This document shows positions 1-7,234 of a stretch of 9,278 bases of DNA, one piece after another; positions within the stretch are counted from its first letter, which is position 1; the number at the start of each line of letters is the position of its first letter. The position numbers were made by a program, and so were the translations under genes. Origin of the DNA: Methanobrevibacter sp. (GTDB lineage: Archaea; Methanobacteriota; Methanobacteria; Methanobacteriales; Methanobacteriaceae); the NCBI GenBank assembly GCA_009784145.1, contig WRCI01000056.1:1-9278 (forward strand), in the 5' to 3' direction. The notes under the pieces were generated by a model. It searched no databases, was not told the origin of the DNA, and was given only the letters and a program-made list of their open reading frames with translations.

Positions 1-744
1 AGCATCAAAGACTTTTTTAGAAACTTTTTCATTTTGTTCAAGTGTCAAAACAGCTAAATCTGCTTCTTCAAATGCAAGTATGTCGTTTGGTCCATTTCCA
101 ACCATCATAACTTTGTAACCTTCATTTTTTAGCTTAGCTATAATTTCTTTTTTTCTTTGGGTGTTAGCTGTTTCAAAAACATTTTCTTTAGGAAAATCTA
201 TGATTTCCGCCAATTCATCTAAGGATTTAGCTCGGTCTCCTGATGCAATAAAAGTATCAATTCCTCTATTATTGAGGGTTTTAATAACATTTTTAACATG
301 TGGAAAGACTTTTCCACCAGCTGCTATTACATATTCAACTTTGTTATTGTCAGCATTTAAAATAAATGCAGAACCACTACATAACTCTATAAAATCATTC
401 TCAGCATGTAGTTCTTTTGCAGTTTCTTGGAAATCTTTGACCTTTATAGGGCTTTCTTTTATAAGTGGAAGTATATCTTCTTTTTTTATATTTGCAGAGG
501 AATAGCTAATATCTAATGGAATCTTATTATCTTTTATAAAATCATAGAGACTTTTTTCTTTTTTAGCTTTCATTATGCATTTTTTTGTATCAGTTTGCAT
601 TACAACCAATGCACTATTTCCCAACTCATCGATTAAGTCTAAAGAGCTATTTTCAACTCTTTCATTAGTTATTGTGTGTCTAACAGCCCGGCATCTGTCT
701 AACAATGTTCCAGAGTTATCAAAAACAATAGCTTTCTTTACCAT
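1..744 (-). CDS. HAD-superfamily hydrolase, P-type-ATPase-like soluble form (3' end outside window)
   Basis: An open frame runs from ATG at complement 742-744 to the window edge, 248 codons without a stop, so the C-terminus is missing. Four HAD motifs are visible: motif I FDNSGTLLD with nucleophile Asp9; motif II IASGD at 166-170; a Lys pair at 198-199; and motif IV VGNGPND at 215-221, followed by AFEEADLAV. The C-terminal part matches the phosphorylation domain of P-type ATPases (K..II..L...G..V.MVG.G.ND...F..AD), yet there are no membrane segments, so it is a soluble cytoplasmic protein. Oddities are Ser11 where typical HAD phosphatases have the second, general-acid Asp, and Asn217 where P-type ATPases have GDGxND. 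Both are seen in the sequence; reduced or altered phosphatase activity is inference. The substrate is unknown. The start is supported by a GGGAG ribosome site five bases upstream. It is transcribed divergently from gatA. Confidence 0.88.
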   Translation of the reverse strand, partial: MVKKAIVFDNSGTLLDRCRAVRHTITNERVENSSLDLIDELGNSALVVMQTDTKKCIMKAKKEKSLYDFIKDNKIPLDISYSSANIKKEDILPLIKESPIKVKDFQETAKELHAENDFIELCSGSAFILNADNNKVEYVIAAGGKVFPHVKNVIKTLNNRGIDTFIASGDRAKSLDELAEIIDFPKENVFETANTQRKKEIIAKLKNEGYKVMMVGNGPNDILAFEEADLAVLTLEQNEKVSKKVFDA

Positions 745-749
745 ATTAG

Positions 750-754
750 CTCCC
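750..754 (-). promoter_or_regulatory. Ribosome binding site of the HAD gene
   Basis: The minus strand reads GGGAG, then CTAAT, then ATG. This five-base spacing to a purine-rich site complementary to the 16S rRNA end supports the ATG at 742-744. Confidence 0.6.
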
Positions 755-798
755 TTCTTATTTTATTATTCTATTATTACTATTATTTTTACTATTTC

Positions 799-809
799 AT
801 TTATATAAT
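799..809 (-). promoter_or_regulatory. Possible archaeal TATA box for the HAD gene
   Basis: The minus strand has ATTATATAAAT about 55 bases before the start codon. Archaeal transcription begins about 25 bases after the box, which would leave a short leader holding the GGGAG site. The whole spacer is A/T, so similar words occur by chance and the call is weak. Confidence 0.3.
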
Positions 810-1015
810 AGAATATTATTTATTATTTTTATTTCTATAATAGTCTATATTATAATATTATTTTTATAACTTATTAAATCTTTAATTAATTATAATAAAT
901 ATAACATAATAAAAATGAAATTATAAAAAAATATAATATAAATACTATATAATAAATTATTAAATATTTATTAATTGGGCTGTCAAAAACTATAAAATCA
1001 CTAAATTATTTAAGC

Positions 1016-1027
1016 TTTAAAAATATA
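1016..1027 (+). promoter_or_regulatory. Possible TATA box for gatA
   Basis: TTTAAAAATATA lies about 70 bases before the gatA start, in a position that would give a leader of about 40 bases. It is only one of several AT words that could serve. Confidence 0.28.
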
Positions 1028-1083
1028 GTTATAATATTATTGAATTTTTACTATTCATTTATGAAAGGACTATGAAAAATATT

Positions 1084-1088
1084 AGGTG
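1084..1088 (+). promoter_or_regulatory. Ribosome binding site of gatA
   Basis: AGGTG lies five bases before the ATG at 1094. It matches part of the archaeal consensus AGGAGGTGA and selects this start. An upstream ATG at 1072 is out of frame and stops after 11 codons. Confidence 0.65.
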
Positions 1089-1093
1089 TTTTA

Positions 1094-2482
1094 ATGAATA
1101 CTTTTGAAAAATCACAAGCAATAAGAAATCAAGAGTTACAAGCTACTAAAAATGTGGAAAACTTTTTATCAACTATTGAAAAAAGTAATCCTTCTATCAA
1201 TGCATTTATAGGAATTAATAAAGAATATGCTCTCTCCAAAGCTAAAGAAATAGATGAAAAAATTAAAAATGGGGAAGAAGTCGGTTCATTAGCTGGTTTA
1301 GTATTTGGAATCAAAGCTAACATTAGTGTAGAAGGGGAAATAATCTCTGCATCTTCAAAAACATTGGAAGATTATCGTGGTAGTTATGATGCAACAGTTA
1401 TAAAAAACATAAAAGACCAAGATGGAATAATTATTGGAATGTGTAACATGGATGAGTTTGCTGCAGGTAACTCTACTGAAAATTCATACTATGGTGTAAC
1501 TGCAAATCCTTCTGCAGAAGGACATATTCCTGGTGGTTCTAGTGGTGGAACTGCAGCAGCTATTGGGGCGAATATGTGTGATATAGCTATTGGTTCTGAT
1601 ACTGGAGGTTCAATAAGAAACCCTGCTTCTCACTGTGGAGTATATGGTTTTAAACCAACTTATGGTGCAGTTTCAAGACAAGGACTCCTTGATTTATCAA
1701 TGAGTCTTGATCAAATTGGTCCTTTATCTAATGATATTTCAGGAATAGCTATGGCTTTAGATACTATTATATCTCATGATGAAACTGATTGTACTAGTTT
1801 AAATATAGAATTTCCAGTTTTTACAGATATTGTAAATCAATCTCAAGAAAAAATTGAAGAAGATATGAAAAATATGAAAATAGCCCATATTACACAATTT
1901 AAAGACATTACTGATAATAATATTAACAATGTAGTTGATAAATCCATTGATAAAATTAAAGATATGGGTAGTGAAGTAGTTGAATTAAGCTTTGATTATG
2001 TTGATTTATGTTTACCTACTTATTATCTCCTAAACTATGTTGAATTTTTCTCAGCTACAAGAAAATATGATGGAAGAAAGTATGGTTATAAAATTGAAGA
2101 AGTTTGTAGTGAAGAAGTCCTTAGACGAATTGAAATAGGATCATATATATCACAACAAGAATTCAGTGGAAAATACTATAAAAAAGCATTACAAGCAAGA
2201 TCTCTTATTAGAAGTGAGATTAATAAACTTCTTGAAAGTGTTGATCTTATTATGGGACCAACTGTTCCTAATCTTCCTCATAAAATTGGTGAGGAACTTG
2301 AACCAATGGAAGCATATGCTTATGATATTTTAACAGTTATAGCTAATTTAGCTGGTTTACCTGCAGGAAGTATGAAAGCAGGAGAATATAATGGAATCCC
2401 AGTAGGATTACAATTCCAGGCTAAACCTAATGATGATGCTAAGATTATTAAAGCCATGACTGCATTAGAATTATTAGGGTAA
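1094..2482 (+). CDS. gatA: Aspartyl/glutamyl-tRNA amidotransferase subunit A
   Basis: This 462-residue protein is the amidase subunit of the GatCAB complex. It releases ammonia from glutamine or asparagine, and the complex uses it to convert mischarged Asp-tRNA(Asn) (and in some organisms Glu-tRNA(Gln)) to the correct amide form in the cytoplasm. The amidase-signature Ser-cisSer-Lys triad is complete: Lys74 in FGIKANI, Ser149 in PGGSSGGTAAA and Ser173 in DTGGSIRNPAS. The spacings of 75 and 24 residues are the same as in known GatA proteins. The C-terminal part (AGLPAGS... NGIPVGLQF) also fits the family, and the length is near that usual for archaeal GatA. Methanogens generally use GatDE for glutaminyl-tRNA, so an Asn-tRNA role is likely. 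Neither gatB nor gatC is in the window, so gatA stands apart from its partners here. Other amidases share the signature, but the overall fit favours GatA. Confidence 0.93.
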   Translation: MNTFEKSQAIRNQELQATKNVENFLSTIEKSNPSINAFIGINKEYALSKAKEIDEKIKNGEEVGSLAGLVFGIKANISVEGEIISASSKTLEDYRGSYDATVIKNIKDQDGIIIGMCNMDEFAAGNSTENSYYGVTANPSAEGHIPGGSSGGTAAAIGANMCDIAIGSDTGGSIRNPASHCGVYGFKPTYGAVSRQGLLDLSMSLDQIGPLSNDISGIAMALDTIISHDETDCTSLNIEFPVFTDIVNQSQEKIEEDMKNMKIAHITQFKDITDNNINNVVDKSIDKIKDMGSEVVELSFDYVDLCLPTYYLLNYVEFFSATRKYDGRKYGYKIEEVCSEEVLRRIEIGSYISQQEFSGKYYKKALQARSLIRSEINKLLESVDLIMGPTVPNLPHKIGEELEPMEAYAYDILTVIANLAGLPAGSMKAGEYNGIPVGLQFQAKPNDDAKIIKAMTALELLG

Positions 2483-2576
2483 TTATATAGTTAATTATAT
2501 AATATATAACACATAATTAAAAAAGCACTAGGATAAAAGAAAAAAGAAACAAAAGCTGAATATACGCTTGTCTTAG

Positions 2577-2624
2577 CTATACTTGTATAGATTATATTAT
2601 AAATTAAATTATTATACTTGTATA
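2577..2624. repeat. Two copies of a small palindrome, TATACTTGTATA
   Basis: CTATACTTGTATAG at 2577-2590 is a perfect inverted repeat with six-base arms and a two-base centre. TATACTTGTATA recurs at 2613-2624. The copies are 35 bases apart, upstream of the CobB-like gene. Paired palindromes at this distance resemble operators for a dimeric regulator, but AT-rich DNA makes such words less rare than they look. Confidence 0.4.
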
Positions 2625-2672
2625 TTATATAAAAATAAATATAATTGAAATAATTACATATTTAAAACTTAT

Positions 2673-2718
2673 TTAAGATATTATAAAATTAAGATATTAT
2701 AAACTAGTTTAAGATATT
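2673..2718. repeat. Triplicate TTAAGATATT
   Basis: The ten-base word TTAAGATATT occurs at 2673-2682, 2689-2698 and 2709-2718. The first two copies share a longer TTAAGATATTATAAA. It may be replication slippage in AT-rich DNA or part of a promoter; nothing more can be said. Confidence 0.45.
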
Positions 2719-2785
2719 TAATATAATTGAAATATTATAATAAATTAATAAAATTATACTTAAAATAATTATATATTAGAATATT

Positions 2786-4447
2786 ATGAAAATTGGATTA
2801 GCTTATCTTAAAGGATCTCTTCCTGGACTTGAAGAATTTGGAAATATTCCAACTCATCTTGTTAAATCTAATGGTTTAGTAGATGGCACTAATGGTCGCA
2901 TAGCAAGTGAAGAACTTGATGGAATTATAATTCCTGGAGGTTCTATACTTGAATCTAATTCTATTTCCAATGATTTAGGGAATGAAATTAAAACCATGGC
3001 TGATAATGGTAAACTTGTTTTAGGTATTTGTTCTGGTTTTCAAGCATTAGCTAATCAAACTGATGTAGGTAGAAAGTCTCCTTGTCCAATTATTAAGAAA
3101 GGTCTAGGATTACTTGATGTTAATTTTTCTCCTCTTATTAGTAATGATCGTGTTGAGGCTCATGTAGCTAATGATTCTTTTTTAACTAAAAATATTTCTT
3201 CCCATGATATTATAACTGGTTTTCATTGCCATACTTATGGAAATATTGAAATTAATTCTGATTCTGAGATTAATAGTGATTCTGAGTTTAATAATGGTTC
3301 TGAATCTGGTGGTGCTAATGCTATTCCAATTCTTTATTCTTCTATTAAAAGAATGAATTATGCTGATACTGAAAGCCATGTTTTATCTGGTGTTAGAAAT
3401 GATGATGGAAATGTTATTGGCACTATGATTCATGGTATTTTAGATGAAAATCCTGAAATGGTTGAAAATATTTTTGATTATATTGGTGCTAGTCCAAATG
3501 ATATGAATAATATTTTTATAGCTAATGAAAAAGTTAAAAAAAGGATTAAATCTGAATTAGCTATTGATACTGGTATTAATATTAAAAATATTAAATATTG
3601 TAATGAATTTAAAAAAATGATTTTAAGTTCATTGAATACTAAAAATAGTAATAAGAATGAAAACAGAGAAACTGTTCACACTTTAGATTCTATTAAAAAT
3701 GAAATTCCCCCAACACTTATGATTGGAGGCACAGGTTCTGATTCTGGTAAAACTTTTATTACTACTGGAATAGTTGGAACACTTACTAAACGTGGGCTTA
3801 ATGTTTGTGTTTTAAAAGTAGGACCTGATGTTAGAGATACAGAATCCTCTTTTTATCTTACAAAAAATAAGATTGAAGAATATACTTCTATTAAAATTGG
3901 GCATCTTGGATGGATGGATATTGAAGAAACTTTAAAGAGATTAAGAACTTCTGATTATGATTTTGTTATTGTTGAAGGAGTTATGAGTGTATTTACAGGA
4001 CTCTTTAATAAAAGAATTCCTTACTCTGGTGCTGAAATAGCTATTTCTTCTAAGATTCCACTACTTCTTGTTTCTGGTGTTAACAAAGGAGGAATCGAGT
4101 CTGCTGCTGTTGATTTGGTTTCTCATGGAAAAACCTTGAAAAAAATGGGAATAATGGTAAATGGAATTATATTTAATAAAGTATATGATGAAGATATATT
4201 TAATGAATTAGCTGACTATGTAGCTACTGAACTTGACTTAACCATTGAAAATGTATTAGCTATTCCAAAGATAAAATTAGATGAAAGAAGTACTACACCT
4301 GAAGTAGAGATAAAATTAGAAGAGTTTTCAAAAGCTGCCTTAGATACAGTTGAAAAATATCTCGATTTAGAAAAAATAGTTAAAATGTCAAATATTCCTG
4401 AATTTAAGAGATATTTATCTTATGATGAGATAAAAAGTTTTTTTTAA
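2786..4447 (+). CDS. CobB/CobQ-family amidotransferase with inverted domain order (GATase then P-loop)
   Basis: The 553-residue protein has two domains. Residues 1-230 form a class I glutamine amidotransferase: nucleophile Cys82 in LGICSGFQAL, a GFHCHTYGN segment at 145-153, and His216 in GTMIHGILDENP. Residues about 308-510 form a P-loop domain of the CobB/CbiA/BioD family: Walker A GGTGSDSGKT with Lys322, then KVGPDVRDT (compare KVGPDYIDP in CbiA) and VEGVMSVFTGLF (compare EGVMGLYDG). In CbiA, CbiP and CfbB the P-loop domain comes first and the GATase last; here the order is reversed. The expected chemistry is ATP-dependent amidation of a carboxylate with glutamine as nitrogen donor. A tetrapyrrole-type substrate is possible but not shown by the sequence or by its neighbours. 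A Ser/Asn/Asp/Glu-rich insert lies at about 156-176 and an Asn/Lys-rich linker at about 280-300. The gene appears to be its own transcription unit. Confidence 0.82.
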   Translation: MKIGLAYLKGSLPGLEEFGNIPTHLVKSNGLVDGTNGRIASEELDGIIIPGGSILESNSISNDLGNEIKTMADNGKLVLGICSGFQALANQTDVGRKSPCPIIKKGLGLLDVNFSPLISNDRVEAHVANDSFLTKNISSHDIITGFHCHTYGNIEINSDSEINSDSEFNNGSESGGANAIPILYSSIKRMNYADTESHVLSGVRNDDGNVIGTMIHGILDENPEMVENIFDYIGASPNDMNNIFIANEKVKKRIKSELAIDTGINIKNIKYCNEFKKMILSSLNTKNSNKNENRETVHTLDSIKNEIPPTLMIGGTGSDSGKTFITTGIVGTLTKRGLNVCVLKVGPDVRDTESSFYLTKNKIEEYTSIKIGHLGWMDIEETLKRLRTSDYDFVIVEGVMSVFTGLFNKRIPYSGAEIAISSKIPLLLVSGVNKGGIESAAVDLVSHGKTLKKMGIMVNGIIFNKVYDEDIFNELADYVATELDLTIENVLAIPKIKLDERSTTPEVEIKLEEFSKAALDTVEKYLDLEKIVKMSNIPEFKRYLSYDEIKSFF

Positions 4448-4465
4448 ATAAAAAGTTTTTTTAAA
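4430..4465 (+). terminator. Tandemly duplicated poly-T stop at the end of the CobB-like gene
   Basis: An 18-base unit, ATAAAAAG followed by a T run and AA, occurs at 4430-4447 and again at 4448-4465. The runs are eight T (4438-4445) and seven T (4456-4462). T tracts of this kind end transcription in archaea. The first copy contains the last codons and the TAA stop, so the duplication created a second, reserve terminator. Confidence 0.55.
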
Positions 4466-4582
4466 TAAGGAACTCTATATATTGCTTGTTTGCATTTTTT
4501 GTTTATAAACTTATTAAGATTAATTCTTCAACAGGATATTTTTCTTAGTTACTCTTTAGAAAAACTTCATTTATAGTGCAAC

Positions 4583-4649
4583 ACCAAATTTTTGGTATGA
4601 AAATTATCAATTTGTATATAAATAACTAGAAAACTCAGTACCAAAAATT
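4583..4649. repeat. Inverted repeat AATTTTTGGTA / TACCAAAAATT
   Basis: AATTTTTGGTA at 4587-4597 is matched exactly by its reverse complement at 4639-4649, with 41 bases between. The left arm also lies in a local hairpin, ACCAAA-TT-TTTGGT (4583-4596). An 11-base perfect match containing G/C positions is less likely by chance than the AT-only repeats elsewhere. Confidence 0.5.
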
Positions 4650-4680
4650 AGTTTTATACTATAATCTAATTAGTTTTTTT
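4646..4680 (+). terminator. Hairpin followed by seven T
   Basis: AATTAG (4646-4651) can pair with CTAATT (4666-4671), and a T7 run follows at 4674-4680. It resembles an intrinsic terminator but lies about 200 bases beyond the nearest plus-strand stop codon, so what it would terminate is unclear. Confidence 0.3.
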
Positions 4681-4895
4681 ATTTATTTTATATTTTTTTC
4701 TATTTTTGTATTGTCTGGTTTGTTTTTTATTAGTTTCAGCTGTCTTTTATTCATTGTTTTAATTCATTTTATTACTTTATTACTACTTGCATTGTTTTTT
4801 TATTTTTTTGTAAATTTGTTGTAAAATACTTAAAATTTTGTTTTGAGATTTTTTTCAGAGTCTTTCTTAAAACTTTTCAATTTAAATTTAGTCTT

Positions 4896-4904
4896 GGGGG
4901 GGGG
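4896..4904. repeat. Homopolymer of nine G
   Basis: CTT followed by nine G and CTAAGCACG stands out in DNA where G runs longer than three are nearly absent. It is intergenic, about 355 bases before the helicase gene. It could be slippage-prone; no gene can be seen whose frame it would switch. Confidence 0.7.
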
Positions 4905-5243
4905 CTAAGCACGATTTTCACACTAATTCGACTTTTTTCAGTGATTATAACTATTTAAGTTAAGTATTTATATAATGAATTACTATTTATCATTATCTTC
5001 TTTGTTATAAGTATTATGTAATTATACAAGAGAGATAAAATTCATTGGTGGATTGTTTTATGAGGATATTTGATTGAACTTGGAATAATAACTATTTTTT
5101 GTTTTTGTATTGGCTTTGGCTTTGAATTATAATTTTTTTAAGAACTCCACAGTTTTTGTCAAGTTCATAGATTCTGACAATTTTAAGAAGTAATAATTTT
5201 TTAATAAGCTATTTGGAGTATTCATTTATTTGTATAATTTGAT

Positions 5244-5247
5244 GAGG
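5244..5247 (+). promoter_or_regulatory. Possible ribosome binding site of the SF3 helicase gene
   Basis: GAGG, within GATGAGGATT, lies 11 bases before the ATG at 5259. The spacing is slightly long. An in-frame TAA about 20 bases upstream excludes a much longer protein. Confidence 0.4.
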
Positions 5248-5258
5248 ATTTTGTTTTC

Positions 5259-7079
5259 ATGGATTTAGTTGTAAACAATGGGAAAAATGTTACTGTTAGT
5301 GATGTTATTCTTTCTAAAAGTAAAGATATTGGAGATATCGTTATTTATTTGCTTTATATACCATTGAATGAATATTGGGTTATTATTAAGGATAAATCTA
5401 GTTTTAAATCTTTTTCGGTTAAGTATCCTAATCCTCCTATTTTGATAAATCCGAATATAGGTTATGAGGAAGATTCTTTGTATTTTTTGTTAAATGATAA
5501 AATCAAGGATTTTTTGGATAATACTTATAATTTGGAAGATATTCCTGATTTTTTTGACTTAGTATTAGATATTATTAATATTATTGTGGGTGTTAACTCA
5601 AATAATACTTCTAATTTTCAAAAAAGTGATTTGATTTATGGTTTTATTGATGATGCTAGGGAAATTTTTAGTTTTTGTGAATTTGATCTTTTAATTGATA
5701 AAATTAGGGAAAATTATAAAAATCGTAGAAGTATTGCAAAAAGTAATATGATTTTAGCTAAGTTGTTAAGTAATAAAGAACATGTGATTTTGAGAAAAGA
5801 ACATGGAACTATCTATAAATTAGATGAAACATCTAATGGTTATAAATATTTGAGTTTAGATGATTTAAAAAGTGATGTTGTGGATAAATTAATAGGTGAT
5901 AAAGAATATGTTAATACTAAAGATATTTTAACTGCTCTATCACATATTGGTAATAGATTAAGTCCACAATATGATTTTGTTCGTTTCAATAATGGTATCT
6001 ATGATATGAATAGAATGAGGTTTCTCAAAAATAATAAACCTATTTTCACTTTAGTTGAGGTTCCTCATGGTTATAATCCTAATATTAAACATAAAACTAT
6101 TGTTGATGATTTTTTAAAAAGTTCATTAGATAAGGGATCTGATAATTTAACAAAGGAATATGTACAAGGGTTGAAAGAAATTGTAGGTTATTTATTTACT
6201 GGTGGTAATGAAGAGGAGATTTTAATTTTTATTGTGGGAATTGGTGGTTCAGGAAAGAGTCTTTTAGTTAATATTTTAACCTTGATTTTTGGTAGTTATA
6301 AAATTGCAGACCTTAAAATTAAAGATATGAATACTCCTCATGGAACTGCTTCTCTCATGGGAAAACAAATTAACATTGTTAGGGATTCAGATGATGCTTT
6401 AGTTGAAAATGTGGCTATATTGAAGCAATTATCTGGTAATGATGATTTACAGGTTAATCCTAAAAATAAACCTCACACGATTATTCCCAATAAAGAAGTA
6501 TCAAAGATAATTATCATGGCAAATGAGATTCCCACATTTAAAAAGCTTGATGATGCTTTTATTGACAGATTAGTTTTTATTGAATTTCCACATAAGTTTA
6601 GAGGAACTGAAAATGAGAATAAGGATTTGTTGTCTATGATTTCTAAAAATTCTAAAGCTATTGAAAAATTCATTTATGATTCTTTAGAAGCTTATAAAAC
6701 TAAAAAAGAAAAGAATAGGGATTTTATTCTTAAGAAAAGTTTGGAAGATACTAAATCACTTCTTGAAAAACACACTACTCCTTTAAATTATCTTGTGAGT
6801 AAGTTGATTTTAGGTTTTGATTTAGATTCTGATGAAAGAATTTATGTTGAAGATTTAAGGTTTTTATTGAAAAAATTAGCAAATTTGGAAGGTGTGGAGT
6901 TGTCTTATAATAGTGAGGGCAATATTGATGGTAGGTTGATTTCTAAAGCTATTAAATCAAATTTCGATTTAGGAGATTTTGAAAATAGTGTTTATGGTAC
7001 AAAAGTCGATTTTAAAAAATCTAAGAGATATTATCCTTATCTATGTAAAAATAAAGTATTATGGGATTCTTTAAGGTGA
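5259..7079 (+). CDS. P4/D5-family SF3 helicase (virus or plasmid replication protein)
   Basis: The 606-residue protein belongs to the phage/plasmid primase-helicase family. A D5_N-like region at about 235-310 has FVRFNNGIYDMNRMRFL and a YNPNI segment. The SF3 ATPase follows: Walker A GIGGSGKS at 327-334 (Lys333), Walker B-like NIVRDSDD at 372-379, motif C KIIIMANEIPTF with Asn422, and the arginine-finger segment DRLVFIEFP with Arg437. The C-terminal 100 residues, ending in RYYPYLCKNKVLW, resemble the winged-helix end of these proteins. These are hexameric helicases that open replication origins in viruses, satellites and plasmids. The N-terminal 150 residues show no recognisable primase active site, so helicase activity is better supported than priming. 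TTG leucine codons are commoner here than in gatA or the CobB-like gene, which fits an acquired gene. No integrase or structural gene is nearby, so it is probably an orphan of a lost element. Confidence 0.85.
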   Translation: MDLVVNNGKNVTVSDVILSKSKDIGDIVIYLLYIPLNEYWVIIKDKSSFKSFSVKYPNPPILINPNIGYEEDSLYFLLNDKIKDFLDNTYNLEDIPDFFDLVLDIINIIVGVNSNNTSNFQKSDLIYGFIDDAREIFSFCEFDLLIDKIRENYKNRRSIAKSNMILAKLLSNKEHVILRKEHGTIYKLDETSNGYKYLSLDDLKSDVVDKLIGDKEYVNTKDILTALSHIGNRLSPQYDFVRFNNGIYDMNRMRFLKNNKPIFTLVEVPHGYNPNIKHKTIVDDFLKSSLDKGSDNLTKEYVQGLKEIVGYLFTGGNEEEILIFIVGIGGSGKSLLVNILTLIFGSYKIADLKIKDMNTPHGTASLMGKQINIVRDSDDALVENVAILKQLSGNDDLQVNPKNKPHTIIPNKEVSKIIIMANEIPTFKKLDDAFIDRLVFIEFPHKFRGTENENKDLLSMISKNSKAIEKFIYDSLEAYKTKKEKNRDFILKKSLEDTKSLLEKHTTPLNYLVSKLILGFDLDSDERIYVEDLRFLLKKLANLEGVELSYNSEGNIDGRLISKAIKSNFDLGDFENSVYGTKVDFKKSKRYYPYLCKNKVLWDSLR

Positions 7080-7234
7080 TGTTTAATATTGGTTGTTATT
7101 ATGATTTAATTTAAGCTATTAATCATGGTTTGTAGTGGTATGAATTTTAATAGAATAGAGTCTTTGAGTGATGTTTTTTTGTTTTTTTTAATATTTTTTT
7201 TTGGAAGATGGCTGTGTTTTTTTTTATTTTTCTG
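7080..7234 (+). terminator. Poly-T terminator tracts after the helicase gene
   Basis: Runs of seven to ten or more T occur at 7174-7180, 7182-7189, 7194-7202 and about 7217-7225, starting about 95 bases after the helicase stop. Serial T tracts are the usual archaeal transcription stop. The 155 bases before the repeat array hold no gene. Confidence 0.5.

Larger units (their letters stand above)
745..1093. other. Divergent intergenic region, almost pure A/T
   Basis: This 349-base spacer separates the HAD gene and gatA, which point away from each other, so it must hold both promoters. It consists mainly of short AT words. I see no RNA gene or credible small ORF. The only less AT-rich spot is near 977-990 (TGGGCTGTCAAAA), to which I can give no function. 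Confidence 0.6.
2483..2785. other. AT-rich intergenic region between gatA and the CobB-like gene
   Basis: This 303-base spacer has no ORF worth reporting and no recognisable RNA gene. The part next to gatA has a brief A-rich stretch (2518-2555) but no clear poly-T stop. The remainder holds the palindrome pair and the short direct repeats listed separately, and must contain the promoter of the downstream gene. No clear Shine-Dalgarno site precedes the ATG at 2786, so that gene may have a very short leader or none. Confidence 0.6.
4448..5258. other. Gene-free region upstream of the SF3 helicase
   Basis: No coding frame longer than a few dozen codons is visible on either strand in these 811 bases. 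The stretch changes from mixed A/T to T-rich on the plus strand (about 4675-4860). It contains inverted repeats at 4583-4680, an isolated G9 run at 4896-4904, a TATA-like word (TTTATATA, 4967-4974) and a small inverted repeat TTGTCA/TGACAA at 5156-5180. It may hold the left boundary of an integrated element, but no attachment site or tRNA fragment can be identified. Confidence 0.55.

Noticed and set aside
161..808. Plus-strand frames of 114 and 77 residues at the left end
   Set aside because: They lie opposite (the second mostly opposite) the HAD gene, which has clear motifs on the minus strand, and they resemble no protein themselves.
2786..4447. Calling this gene cbiA, cbiP or cfbB
   Set aside because: The domain order is reversed and the substrate cannot be read from the sequence, so a specific symbol would be unsafe.
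4891..4925. Remnant of a tRNA or other structured RNA around the G-rich spot
   Set aside because: Apart from the G run there are no matching C-rich arms, no TTCGA-type loop in a proper stem, and no cloverleaf can be drawn.
5059..5074. Start of a small ORF (ATG AGG ATA) upstream of the helicase
   Set aside because: It stops after five codons.
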